Part shown: piece by piece, positions 8,533-17,760 of the stretch
How the letters are laid out: every line of letters starts with the position of its first letter
Numbering within the stretch: position 1 is the first letter of the stretch
Source of the DNA: Brumimicrobium mesophilum
GTDB lineage: Bacteria; Bacteroidota; Bacteroidia; Flavobacteriales_D; Crocinitomicaceae
Length of the DNA: 64,000 bases
Direction: 5' to 3'
Assembly: GCF_003025005.1 (NCBI RefSeq)
Contig: NZ_PVSS01000016.1
Coordinates: 34,487-98,486 of the forward strand
Program-made: the position numbers and the translations under genes
Notes under the pieces: model-generated
Told to the model about the DNA's origin: nothing
Seen by the model: only the letters and a program-made list of their open reading frames with translations
Databases searched by the model: none

Positions 8533-9594
8533 TTAAATCATAATCACTTTCGGGCACACTATGTCAGTGGTTTCAAAATAAATTGAACCCCATGATAGTC
8601 CTACACCAAAAGCGCATGTCATTATCTTTAATTTTTCATTTTTGACTTGTTCAGATAACCTTGATACAATTGTTAAAGGTATTGATGAACAAGATGTATT
8701 TCCATACTCGTTTAATGAATAAGGAACTTTTTCGCTAGGAATTTTAAGTTTTCTTACAATTTTTTCCAGCATAAATTTATTCGCTTGGTGAAATACAAAC
8801 TGGTCAACTTCATCCAAGTTAATATTATATTCCTTCGCTAAACCCATTACACTTCTAGGAGCTTTGGTAATTCCAAAAGTAAAAACTGCAGCGCCATCCA
8901 TAAATGTTTGAAGTCTGTTTCTTTTATTACCATCTTCATCTACAGAGTAGGTTTCAGAATCTTTAGAATAAAAATTTCTAAAACCGCCATCTGGAATAAT
9001 TATGGCTTCATGGCCTTTTCCATCCGTAGAAGTATGCACCTTAATTCCATCGGCTCCATTAACATATTCAATGGCTGTGGCAGTACCTGCATCTCCAAAT
9101 AAAGGATACGAACTTTTATCGTAAGGAGACTTAGTCATCGTTGAAGTATCTCCAACTAATAAAATCCCTTTTTTAAAACCACCATTTTGAATTAATCCAG
9201 CAATGGTTGCCATTCCATGAATCCATCCTGAACATCCCAATGAGATATCAAGTGTGAAACAATCATTTGAAAGGCCTAATTTATTTTGTAATATGCATGA
9301 TGTTGCTGGGAAAATATAATCTCCTGTTTGAGAGACAAATATAAGACAGTCAATTTCTGATTTATCCCAATTTAATTCTTCAATTAACTTTTCAGCGGAA
9401 GCCAGGCACATATCAGAAGTTCTAATGGAAGTTCCAGTTACAGTATGACGTTGCTTTATTCCAGTCGATTTTATAAAATTCTTAATTTGATCAGGATTAC
9501 CTAAAAGTTCAAGATTTTCATTAGACTCTATGTTTTTAGGTACACAGGCTGCAAAACCTTGTATTTTTATATTTTTGAAGTGTTGAAAGGCCAT
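8533..9594 (-). CDS. 3-oxoacyl-ACP synthase III (KASIII/FabH-like), 2
   Basis: A 353-residue KASIII with the intact triad C121 (LGCSGW), H269 (FHQANK) and N299 (YGNTSC). It is a paralogue of the KASIII at 7194-8252, and the ACP gene lies between them. Having two full-length active-looking KASIII enzymes beside one ACP suggests different acyl primers, for example acetyl-CoA for one and a 3-hydroxybutyryl unit for the other (inference). It begins the acyl module; 145 noncoding bases separate it from the upstream GT4 gene. Confidence 0.87.
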   Translation of the reverse strand: MAFQHFKNIKIQGFAACVPKNIESNENLELLGNPDQIKNFIKSTGIKQRHTVTGTSIRTSDMCLASAEKLIEELNWDKSEIDCLIFVSQTGDYIFPATSCILQNKLGLSNDCFTLDISLGCSGWIHGMATIAGLIQNGGFKKGILLVGDTSTMTKSPYDKSSYPLFGDAGTATAIEYVNGADGIKVHTSTDGKGHEAIIIPDGGFRNFYSKDSETYSVDEDGNKRNRLQTFMDGAAVFTFGITKAPRSVMGLAKEYNINLDEVDQFVFHQANKFMLEKIVRKLKIPSEKVPYSLNEYGNTSCSSIPLTIVSRLSEQVKNEKLKIMTCAFGVGLSWGSIYFETTDIVCPKVIMI

Positions 9595-9739
9595 TCGAAA
9601 TAATTATAAATCAAAAGTAATAAAAAAGTCGTAATATTAGTAAGAATCAACGAACTGATTAAACAATGTCAACAATTTGATTTTCTGTAACGTAGATTTG
9701 GAGATAATCCAAGATTATTTTTAGTAATATCAAAAATAT

Positions 9740-10879
9740 TTAGTTCTTATAAACATGGTCCAATTGTTCCCAAATGGTTTCTCTGTTAAAGTTTTTGGCC
9801 CAAATTGGTCCATTTTGACTATAAGTTATTCTTTGATTTTCGTTATTAAGCATGCTTTCCATGGCTTCTTGAAGCTTAACTTCATCTTTAACAGGGATTA
9901 GAATGCCATTATATCCGTTTGAAACAGCATCAACTGTTCCGGTTCCTGTGGTTGAAATTACTGGTACCCCCATAGCAGAAGCCTGAACCAAAACATTTCC
10001 GAATCCTTCCCACCAAGCTGGAAGAACAAATACATCCATAATCATCATGAATGGGGGAACTTCATCCTGGAGAATTCTACCGTAATTAATTATTCCTGGA
10101 TGATTATTGATTTTATCAACTAACGTTTTGTCTTTAATTTGTGTCATTTCGAATGGACCAACTATAAATAATTTGGTCTTCGGATTTGAGTTGTAAATTT
10201 TAGAAAATACCTCGTACAATTCATTGATTCCTTTCCTGTCAACTATTCTTCCTAAGAATCCAAAAACAAAAGCGTCTTCTAAATTATATTCTTTGATAAG
10301 ACTGTCCTTAACATCTTGATATTTTTTAATATCAGGGTTAAATAAATCAAGGTTCACGCCATTACTACTTCCTTTATGTGTAATAATCGTTTTCTCTTTT
10401 TTGAATATGTTGTTTTTTAATCCTAATTCTAATACGGAATTACTTATACAAATCACTTTATGGGCTAGGGAAGAGGTTATCTTCTCCATACTTATCAGGA
10501 TTCTTCTTTTTACACCAGTTTCATGTTCAAATCTAAATCCTCTACATGTATAAATTCTCTTTTTGACACCAACCATTGCACCTGCTATCATTCCTAGCAA
10601 TGAAACCTTCGGAGTTCCAAAATTGATAATATCCGGTTGAACTTCTTTGAAAATCTTCCTAATTTGTAATAATGTTTTAAAATCTTTGATAGGTGAAATT
10701 TCTCTTTCAATATTTATAATCAAGTGTTCGCAACCTTCGTTTTTACAAAATGCTGCAGATCGATCACTTAATGGTCCCATTACATAGGTTTTGTAACCTA
10801 ATGATTTAAAATGCTTTAATTGGCCTAGCAATAAATTTACAGAACCCTCGGCCGTTATTCCAATGATTAGTTTTTTCAT
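9740..10879 (-). CDS. Glycosyltransferase family 4 (GT4)
   Basis: A 379-residue GT-B glycosyltransferase. The N-terminal domain has GITAEGSVNLLLGQL with PDIINFGTPKVSLLG. The C-terminal nucleotide-sugar domain has FGFLGRIVDRKG (about 206-217) and the WWEGFGNVLVQASAMG loop. In the usual EX7E pattern the first Glu is E291, but the second is Q299. It resembles PglA/WfgS-type alpha-transferases that act on undecaprenyl-linked glycans in the cytoplasm. Its ATG overlaps the stop of the upstream glycosyltransferase by four bases. Confidence 0.85.
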   Translation of the reverse strand: MKKLIIGITAEGSVNLLLGQLKHFKSLGYKTYVMGPLSDRSAAFCKNEGCEHLIINIEREISPIKDFKTLLQIRKIFKEVQPDIINFGTPKVSLLGMIAGAMVGVKKRIYTCRGFRFEHETGVKRRILISMEKITSSLAHKVICISNSVLELGLKNNIFKKEKTIITHKGSSNGVNLDLFNPDIKKYQDVKDSLIKEYNLEDAFVFGFLGRIVDRKGINELYEVFSKIYNSNPKTKLFIVGPFEMTQIKDKTLVDKINNHPGIINYGRILQDEVPPFMMIMDVFVLPAWWEGFGNVLVQASAMGVPVISTTGTGTVDAVSNGYNGILIPVKDEVKLQEAMESMLNNENQRITYSQNGPIWAKNFNRETIWEQLDHVYKN

Positions 10880-11820
10880 AATGAGTGTTTGTCTTTTTTA
10901 AATTTAATACCAAAGTGATTTGCAGTATTTTTAATTTGCAAATCTTTTCCCCCTTTGAACGTATTAGAACTAACTAGTGAATTTTGATGAGTTGATTTAA
11001 CGGTAACTGGATCTCTATTGTATTTGTTAAAAACAGAAACCTTTATCCCCAATCGAATTAGGTTTATTTTCCACCATACATCATCTGAATTTGGAGACAA
11101 ATCTAAAATCAGTGATTTGTCAAATAGTATATCATCTAATATTTCTTTTGTTGGTATTAATGTACCGTTTCCACTAGTGTGAAGCAGATTTAAGCCGGGT
11201 TCATTAGTTTGGTAATTATGGGTCCAATTTCTATAAGGTAATAATTCTGCATCTTTAAACTTCATTTTATGAACACGTGATGCAGTTATATACTTCGGAT
11301 GCTTTTTGGAGTGTTCAATGAGGTGCTTAACAATATCCTTATGATAATAAAGATCATCGTCAAACATAATTACTTTGTTTTTTGGATTGTTGGATAAACT
11401 GTAATAATACTTTTTATGAGATCTGAGGTCTTCACAAAACTTGATTTCTAATCCTCGATCAGTTAATTTCACTAGGTTTTCCGGGAGATCACTTGTTTTA
11501 TTAGGGAATTGTTCTTCTGCTAACCATAAAATTATTCTATCTGGTTTAACACTTTGGCGAAGTAAGCATTCAATGCTAATGAAAGTGTATTTTATTCTGG
11601 CAGGGAAGCTTGTTAAACTAGCAATTACCTTTTCATTTTCTGGTTTTCCTGAGTTTTCATTCAGACTTGGCTTACTACCTTTCTTATTCAGAAAAATGGG
11701 ATACCACCAGTCTAAATATAATTTAATTACTTTGGCTATTCCTCTAATAAATGCTTTATAAATTAGAAATCTATTTTCTAACTTGGGCAACGAGTAGTAA
11801 AAACTTAATAGAACATTCAT
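10876..11820 (-). CDS. Putative glycosyltransferase with DDD motif
   Basis: A 314-residue protein. The opening strand VIASLTSFPARI (65-76), the helix with LLRQSVKPDRIILWL and the metal-binding-like DDD at 154-156 (IMFDDDLYY) give it a GT-A look. A later HTSGNGTLIPT segment and PNSDDVWW pair fit an acceptor-binding region. Such proteins occur in Bacteroidota capsule loci as uncharacterised glycosyltransferases; I cannot assign a sugar. It lies between two GT4 genes with almost no spacers on either side. Confidence 0.7.
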   Translation of the reverse strand: MNVLLSFYYSLPKLENRFLIYKAFIRGIAKVIKLYLDWWYPIFLNKKGSKPSLNENSGKPENEKVIASLTSFPARIKYTFISIECLLRQSVKPDRIILWLAEEQFPNKTSDLPENLVKLTDRGLEIKFCEDLRSHKKYYYSLSNNPKNKVIMFDDDLYYHKDIVKHLIEHSKKHPKYITASRVHKMKFKDAELLPYRNWTHNYQTNEPGLNLLHTSGNGTLIPTKEILDDILFDKSLILDLSPNSDDVWWKINLIRLGIKVSVFNKYNRDPVTVKSTHQNSLVSSNTFKGGKDLQIKNTANHFGIKFKKDKHSL

Positions 11821-11823
11821 AAG

Positions 11824-12888
11824 TTAGGGTGCAATTAAATCTGCAAATTTTTGGCAAATGATATCATTATCTAGTGTATCATTTATTTTTAAAGCTGAAT
11901 TACCAATTTTAGTTCTTACTTCTTTCGAATCTATTAACTTTTGAATACAAAATTCAAGATTGTTTTTAGAATTTTCTTCAGCAACTAAGAAGTCTTCATT
12001 TGGAATTCCCAAATCCTCAAAAGGAATTGTATCAAAACAAATTGAAGGTAAGCCTGCGGACATTGCCTCGCATAATGCATTTGGAAACCCTTCCAGTACA
12101 GAAGGTAGAACGTAAATACTTGCTTCCGATAAATGAAAATCTACATTATTTACTCTTCCAAGAAATTCTACTTCATCTGCAATTTTCAAATCTATAGCAA
12201 GTTGTTGCATTTTGGCTAGCAATGGTCCATCCCCACACATCCTTAGTTTAAATCCTTGGCGATTTTCTAATTTCGCAAAAGATTTAATTAATCTATCTGG
12301 GGCTTTTTCCCATGCGAATCTTCCAACGTATAAAACAATATTCTTTTTTCCAATATCCTGAACCTGCACTTTCCTGGCTGGATTTGGAATTGTTTTTATG
12401 TTCAATTTTTTTCCAAATTTCTCTTCATTCCATTTCGCTGCTCTTGTTGTTTGAGCAATAAATGTAGTGGAAAGGGGATAGGTGTTCTTTTTTAAGATCT
12501 TCACATAAGATTTAAACTTATAATCTGGACTTGTCCTATCTGAAATATGAATTTTCTTTTTCAACCTAAGACCCGCAATTAATACCAAAGGATTGAATGT
12601 ATCGCCAAACGATATTATATTTTCAGCACTGTGTTTTTTAAATTCTTTTCGTAAAAATTTGATGATATATAAATAGTGTGAAACTATATTTCCTCCCTTA
12701 CCAGGATGTTTTTTACTGGGAACTATGACTTCGACTCTTTTATCCAAATCATAAAAGACCTCTTCATTTTTGCATGAGATGAAAGTAACCTGAAAATCAT
12801 TTTCAGCAAACCAATTGGCAATGTTAGTAAGTGCTCTTTGTATACCACCTATTCCTAACTTGGGTGAAACAAGTATAATGTTTTTCAA
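11824..12888 (-). CDS. Glycosyltransferase family 4 (GT4)
   Basis: A 354-residue GT-B enzyme. The N-terminal domain starts KNIILVSPKLGIGGIQRAL, typical for GT4. The C-terminal domain has VLYVGRFAWEKAPDRLI (about 185-201) and a full EX7E motif, E266 to E274 in LEGFPNALCEAMSAG. The start codon is TTG at 12886-12888: an in-frame stop lies about 27 bases upstream and no ATG comes between, and the residues right after it already match the family start. The donor and acceptor are unknown. It is part of the glycosyltransferase block of the polysaccharide operon. Confidence 0.85.
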   Translation of the reverse strand: MKNIILVSPKLGIGGIQRALTNIANWFAENDFQVTFISCKNEEVFYDLDKRVEVIVPSKKHPGKGGNIVSHYLYIIKFLRKEFKKHSAENIISFGDTFNPLVLIAGLRLKKKIHISDRTSPDYKFKSYVKILKKNTYPLSTTFIAQTTRAAKWNEEKFGKKLNIKTIPNPARKVQVQDIGKKNIVLYVGRFAWEKAPDRLIKSFAKLENRQGFKLRMCGDGPLLAKMQQLAIDLKIADEVEFLGRVNNVDFHLSEASIYVLPSVLEGFPNALCEAMSAGLPSICFDTIPFEDLGIPNEDFLVAEENSKNNLEFCIQKLIDSKEVRTKIGNSALKINDTLDNDIICQKFADLIAP

Positions 12889-12924
12889 AAAAAAGTTTTT
12901 TTTACTGTTAATTTTTTAAGTTAC

Positions 12925-14040
12925 TTATTGATTGGCATTATAAAAATCCGAAATGGTTGGACTATCCATAAATTCAATTTCAGGCCATTTTTTAAGCATT
13001 TTAGTCAATAGAAGCTTAAGGTCCTCTAGATTTTTATTTCTTTGATTAATGTCTAATCTTCCACAGAAATTTATTCTATGTGTACCAATTATTGCTGGTT
13101 TCCCCCATTTGAAAGCAATTGCTATACTTTCCATACATTTTTCAACCCAATCAATGTTTGCATTAATGCTAGGTTCGAATAAACTATTACGAACAAAATA
13201 AAGTTGTCCTAATTTATTCTTTTGTCCTGAATAAGGATATCTCTTTTTGAACGCCGCTCCAGGTGATGGAATGTTTTGTTGGTAAGAACTCTGTAGACCT
13301 TGAACATTTTCTGCAAGGAAAGTTTTTTCCACATGTTCATCCCAAACATAACATGGCGCTACAGTTGTCTTTGATTTGATTCCAAATATTTCTTCAAACT
13401 GCTTGAGTCCCTCTCTTATGCTCCTTTTTACATAATCGAGTTCAGAATCGTTTTCATAATCATAGGCAGCCATTAAATTTCCTCTTCTATTTTGAGCGCT
13501 TTTTTCGTCAATAGAAAAACATCCTCTTTCGAATGCAAAATGATAGCGTTGATCACCGGCTTTAAGAAAATCCATCCATCGCACAACATTTAGGTGTTCT
13601 TTGCCATGAAACTGAGGAGTAATTAAATTCTGATTAATTCCACTTTTCAATGTTTCAAAAGCATTTTCACTTCCTGGGTAACTTAGATATGTTTTGTAAA
13701 AAGGTTCACTATGGTACTCTTCAAAATTAGTTTCTTTTATTGTATTGAAGTCCGGGTTATTTAAAATGATATTGGCCGTAATTACAGGATTATTTCCATT
13801 TTTGTCTTTAAAACTTTTAAGAACATCAAACAGAGATGTGAAATCATCAGATGTCTCTAAAGTATCGAATTTTGAAAAGGCATCTTTAGATCTTATCAAT
13901 CCCTCTTCTAATAATTCTTGCTTTATAGTATCGTTTGGTATTCTGATGGATCCCCAATCATCGGATTCAAAGACAACAATTTTTTTATTGATTCTACTAC
14001 CACGAAGATTAATGAGGTGTTTCTTTACAGTTTGTTTCAT
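12925..14040 (-). CDS. Polysaccharide deacetylase-like protein A
   Basis: A 371-residue protein without signal peptide. It starts with KKIVVFESDDWGS (E25, D27, D28), which resembles motif 1 of NodB-type deacetylases where paired Asp residues act in catalysis and metal binding. It then has PQFHGKEHL (H145, H149), a possible metal-binding His pair, and AFKWGKPAIIGTHRINF near residue 320. These patterns are shared with the next gene, so the two are tandem paralogues. Homologues sit in polysaccharide loci of this phylum and are usually left unnamed. The deacetylase link is inference from the motifs; the true reaction is not established. Confidence 0.55.
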   Translation of the reverse strand: MKQTVKKHLINLRGSRINKKIVVFESDDWGSIRIPNDTIKQELLEEGLIRSKDAFSKFDTLETSDDFTSLFDVLKSFKDKNGNNPVITANIILNNPDFNTIKETNFEEYHSEPFYKTYLSYPGSENAFETLKSGINQNLITPQFHGKEHLNVVRWMDFLKAGDQRYHFAFERGCFSIDEKSAQNRRGNLMAAYDYENDSELDYVKRSIREGLKQFEEIFGIKSKTTVAPCYVWDEHVEKTFLAENVQGLQSSYQQNIPSPGAAFKKRYPYSGQKNKLGQLYFVRNSLFEPSINANIDWVEKCMESIAIAFKWGKPAIIGTHRINFCGRLDINQRNKNLEDLKLLLTKMLKKWPEIEFMDSPTISDFYNANQ

Positions 14041-14052
14041 TATCCTTTTCGG

Positions 14053-15159
14053 TTACTTATCTTCAAGTAATGTTTTTGCCAATTGTTCACTATTCATAAA
14101 TTCAACTTCTGGCCATTTTTTAATTATTGTGGTCAACATGTTGTTTAAATCATTTAATGTTCTATCTCTCAAATCAGTTGTAATTCTGCTTGTGTAATTA
14201 ATTCTATGGCTATTAATAACAGCAGGTTTTCCCCAACGAAAGGCAATTTCAATCTCTTTTAAACATTTGTCTACATAATCTGAGTTTTTGCTTCTACCTG
14301 GTTCAAAAGTACAGTTACGTCTCCAAAATACTATCCCATTTTTAGTTTTATCTCCCCATAAATGATTCTTTTTCTTGAGTTTCATGTCTTCTGGGTAAAA
14401 CTGCTGACCAGCTTGAATTGCTAATACTCCATTGTTCTTCAATACATCAAAAAGATGATTTCCGTAAACTGATTGCGAAGGACAAAATGATATAGAATTG
14501 AATCCAAAAATTTCTTTAAATTCTTTTAATCCTTCGGCAGTTCTTTTTTCAATTAACTTTTTGTCACTTTCATTATGATATTCGAAAGCAGCGAGGAAAT
14601 TTTTCTCTCTCGTAAAATTATCAACTCCAAATACAGAGTCGTGGTTAAATCCAACATGTTCTAAATCATTCGAATCTTTCACTCTTTTGAAATATCTTTC
14701 AGGAAATAGATGTTCTTTACCATGAAATTGGGGATACAATAAATTGTTTTTTATTCCCTCTTCCTTCCAAAAACTCAATAGATCAGTTTCATCATATCGA
14801 TCATAAGTTTCTTTAATTGTTTCAGAATGATAATTGTCGGTCTCTCTTATTTTCTTAAAATCTGGGTTTGATGTTAAAGATAATGCCGTAACAACAGGTG
14901 GTTTACCTTTAGAATCCTTGTGTTTAGTTAGCATTTCAAATAAGCTTTCTAAATCTCTTTTTCGTTCTAAACCATCATAAACCAGATATCTATGTTTGGT
15001 AATTTGTGGATATTTTTCATGTAATTCATTGTATACACTCTGATCCGCCATTCTAACACTTCCCCAATCATCTGATTCTATAACTACTATTTTTCTTTTG
15101 GTTGACCAACCGCGGAAGTTTATATAGTTTTTTGCTGTTTTTTCTTTTAACGAGAGCAT
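14053..15159 (-). CDS. Polysaccharide deacetylase-like protein B
   Basis: A 368-residue tandem paralogue of the protein encoded 13 bases downstream. The same three signatures recur: IVVIESDDWGS (E28, D30, D31), PQFHGKEHL (H146, H150) and AFRWGKPAVINSHRINY. Between them the two proteins differ a lot, so the duplication is old and the substrates may differ. No signal peptide or membrane helix is seen, so it should act in the cytoplasm, perhaps on a nucleotide sugar or lipid-linked glycan (inference). Confidence 0.55.
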   Translation of the reverse strand: MLSLKEKTAKNYINFRGWSTKRKIVVIESDDWGSVRMADQSVYNELHEKYPQITKHRYLVYDGLERKRDLESLFEMLTKHKDSKGKPPVVTALSLTSNPDFKKIRETDNYHSETIKETYDRYDETDLLSFWKEEGIKNNLLYPQFHGKEHLFPERYFKRVKDSNDLEHVGFNHDSVFGVDNFTREKNFLAAFEYHNESDKKLIEKRTAEGLKEFKEIFGFNSISFCPSQSVYGNHLFDVLKNNGVLAIQAGQQFYPEDMKLKKKNHLWGDKTKNGIVFWRRNCTFEPGRSKNSDYVDKCLKEIEIAFRWGKPAVINSHRINYTSRITTDLRDRTLNDLNNMLTTIIKKWPEVEFMNSEQLAKTLLEDK

Positions 15160-15406
15160 GATTGATACTTTTTAAAATTTGGAATATGAGATGATAAAAT
15201 TATGAATAATATTCACGATTGACTTTATTCTGATTCTTTAATTATGAAAATTAAAACAATTTTTGTCCTTAATAAATAATATTTCTTTTTCGATTTACTG
15301 TGATCCTTTTATGTTTTAGTTTAAAGTTTTACAATCCTTTTTATTTAGTTTAAAAGGCTAAAAACCAACTTTTATAAATTTATAGGTCCTGAATATTGTG
15401 TTTAAT

Positions 15407-16342
15407 TTATCTATCTATTAATGTGTTGTTTAGAATACTGTATGCTTCAGAAGCGATCATTCTGGAGTACAGTTGAGCTCCTTGTTTGTTTAGATGAAGC
15501 TCATCATTAAACATTGATTTATCACTTAAGAATCTTTGATCTTGCAGATGATTTAATACTTGAATATCATTTTTTTTAGCAAGTTCTATTAAAGGCTTGT
15601 ACAAATTTTCTGGGGTGATCTTAAAATATGGAGACACTGTGAAAACAAATTTAATGTTATTTGTTTTGGCTTTATCAATAAACTTTTGAAGGGTTTCTAT
15701 TTTTTTTTCGTCCACAGCCAACTTTTCGGCATCTAAAGAATCAATAGTTTTATTCCAATTTCCTGTAAGAACTCTAAATCCTTGTTTGTTATCGCGACCT
15801 TGAATTAAATTTCCTGTTAAAATCTTAAAGCTTTTGGAGCTATATTTATATAAATTAGAATTTAATTTAAAAACCTCCTTTTCTCCAGTTAACGATAAAA
15901 GTGAGTCAAATTCTGGTGAAACTGAATGGTAAAATGGAGCATGTTCTTTCAGTGCATCTACGCCAAAGATTCCTTCCCCAACATAAATATCCCTGTAATC
16001 AATATCTAGGAAAATAACTTTTGGCGTATATCTTTCTAATGTACTGAGTAAAACGCCATAGTGATAATAAATACCTGTTCCTTCTCTCCCACAATTATAT
16101 GTTGAAATTCCTAAAGTGTCTTTTAATATTGCAGGTATATAATGATAGGCAGCCCTAGAAGATCCAAAAATCAATAATTCTTGGCTGGTTTTATTCATAA
16201 TATAGTTTTCTTGAAATGCAACTCCTGATTTAGCCGTTTTATATAATTTTCCAAAAACTATACCTGAAGCATAATCAACGCAAAAGACTATTGCAATAAA
16301 TAGAAAAACCTTATACAGAAATTTTTTGTTTAGTTTTTTCAT
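15407..16342 (-). CDS. SGNH-hydrolase-like protein paired with MBOAT acyltransferase
   Basis: A 311-residue protein with one N-terminal membrane helix (about residues 10-28), then an extracytoplasmic SGNH-type domain. Visible blocks are LLIFGSSRAAYHY (nucleophile Ser in GSS), YNCGREGTG, VIFLDIDYRDI and, near the C terminus, the Asp-x-x-His-like NDELHLNKQGAQLY. The family includes DltD- and AlgJ/PatB-like partners that move acyl groups delivered by an MBOAT protein onto a polymer. It is two bases from the MBOAT gene, so the two very likely work together in O-acylation of the surface glycan. Confidence 0.75.
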   Translation of the reverse strand: MKKLNKKFLYKVFLFIAIVFCVDYASGIVFGKLYKTAKSGVAFQENYIMNKTSQELLIFGSSRAAYHYIPAILKDTLGISTYNCGREGTGIYYHYGVLLSTLERYTPKVIFLDIDYRDIYVGEGIFGVDALKEHAPFYHSVSPEFDSLLSLTGEKEVFKLNSNLYKYSSKSFKILTGNLIQGRDNKQGFRVLTGNWNKTIDSLDAEKLAVDEKKIETLQKFIDKAKTNNIKFVFTVSPYFKITPENLYKPLIELAKKNDIQVLNHLQDQRFLSDKSMFNDELHLNKQGAQLYSRMIASEAYSILNNTLIDR

Positions 16343-16344
16343 AT

Positions 16345-17760
16345 CTAAAATTGGAAGTAAATAAACTTATCTGAGTCGAAAACGCCCAACAAAATAATTA
16401 TACAAAGCAATAATGCCATGGAGAATACTCTAACATATAAATTCTTATTGTTGAGTAATTCAAACTTTTTGGGATAGAATTCATCCGTAAATTCTTTGAA
16501 AAACAAAATCATCATAGATACTGCTGCAATAAAGAATATATCCCATTTAATAAATAATTGAGAACCAAAATCAGTAAATATTCTAGTGATAATTTCCCAA
16601 GCTTCAGTTAAACTACTAGCTCTAAAAAATATCCAAGCTAAATCAACAAGAATAAAAGTAATTACGATATTGATTAAAACATTAAAGGATAATTTGTTCT
16701 TTTCTTTCTTTCTACCTAAACCCAATGCTTTCTCAATAACGATATATAGGCCGTGTAAAGCACCCCAAATTATAAAAGTGAAATTTGCGCCATGCCAGAT
16801 ACCGCTTACAAAAAAAGTTAGAAATAAATTGAAATAAGTTCTCGCTTTTGATTTTCTATTTCCTCCTAATGGGATATATAAATAATCCTTGAACCAAGTT
16901 GATAATGAAATATGCCACCTACTCCAAAATGTGGTAATGCTTGTTGCATAATAAGGTCGTCTAAAATTGGTCATGAGTGTAAAACTCATCATCTTCGAAA
17001 CACCAATAGCTATCAATGAATACCCTGCAAAATCTCCATAAATTTGAAAAGCAAAAAGAAATGAAGCCAAGGCATGAGTAGTTCCACCGTGATTTTCTAC
17101 ATTATTAAAAGCGGCATCTACATACATACCTAAATTGTCTGCTAATACAATTTTTAGAAAAAAGCCCCATAAAACCATTTTAAAACCTGCTGATAGATTT
17201 GCAGCAGTAAGTTTTTTCTCTTCCCTAAATTGAGGTAATAGATTTCCTGAGCGCTCAATTGGACCAGCAACTAATTGAGGGAAAAATGTAACAAACATTG
17301 CGTAGATACCAATGTGTTTTTCAGACTTTATATCTTTTCGGTATACATCTATTGTGTATCCAACTGCTTGGAAAGTGTAAAATGAAATCCCCACTGGTAG
17401 AAGTATATCTAGGTTCGGAACTTCCCATCTCATATTAAAATACTCTAGAGTGGAAAAAACTGTTTCATTAATGAAATTATAATACTTGAATATAAACAGG
17501 ATTCCGAAATTTGCAAGAATACTAATGGTTAGGTAGGTTTTACGCCTGAGGACATTGTTCGTCTTATCAAGTAAATAACCGCACGTCCATGTACTTAAAA
17601 TCGAGAAACTTATTAATAACGCATAAACTGGCTCCCAATTCATGTAGAAAAAGTAACTAGCTATTAACAAAAATATCCATCTAAATCGATGTGGCAGCAA
17701 AAAATAAATCAGCACCACCGTCGGAAAGAAGATTAAGAAAATTAATGAGTTAAAAAGCAT
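16345..17760 (-). CDS. MBOAT family O-acyltransferase (AlgI/DltB-like)
   Basis: A 471-residue polytopic membrane protein with about ten hydrophobic segments. It has family signatures FPQLVAGPIERSGNLLPQF, FAGYSLIAIGVSKMM, TTFWSRWHISLSTWFKDYLYIPLGG and the catalytic-His region SGIWHGANFTFIIWG. MBOAT proteins carry an acyl group, usually acetyl, across the inner membrane for O-acylation of alginate, teichoic acid or other polymers. It is the first gene of the pair with the SGNH protein and has a 409-base AT-rich gap before it. Confidence 0.92.
   Translation of the reverse strand: MLFNSLIFLIFFPTVVLIYFLLPHRFRWIFLLIASYFFYMNWEPVYALLISFSILSTWTCGYLLDKTNNVLRRKTYLTISILANFGILFIFKYYNFINETVFSTLEYFNMRWEVPNLDILLPVGISFYTFQAVGYTIDVYRKDIKSEKHIGIYAMFVTFFPQLVAGPIERSGNLLPQFREEKKLTAANLSAGFKMVLWGFFLKIVLADNLGMYVDAAFNNVENHGGTTHALASFLFAFQIYGDFAGYSLIAIGVSKMMSFTLMTNFRRPYYATSITTFWSRWHISLSTWFKDYLYIPLGGNRKSKARTYFNLFLTFFVSGIWHGANFTFIIWGALHGLYIVIEKALGLGRKKEKNKLSFNVLINIVITFILVDLAWIFFRASSLTEAWEIITRIFTDFGSQLFIKWDIFFIAAVSMMILFFKEFTDEFYPKKFELLNNKNLYVRVFSMALLLCIIILLGVFDSDKFIYFQF

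Noticed and set aside
8279..8557. Longer 92-residue reading of the ACP gene
   Set aside because: It would overlap the upstream KASIII gene and add a 16-residue tail unlike ACPs; the internal ATG gives a standard 76-residue ACP.
13745..14197. 150-codon plus-strand frame
   Set aside because: It lies antisense to two well supported polysaccharide-deacetylase-like genes and has no recognisable motif; a shadow frame.
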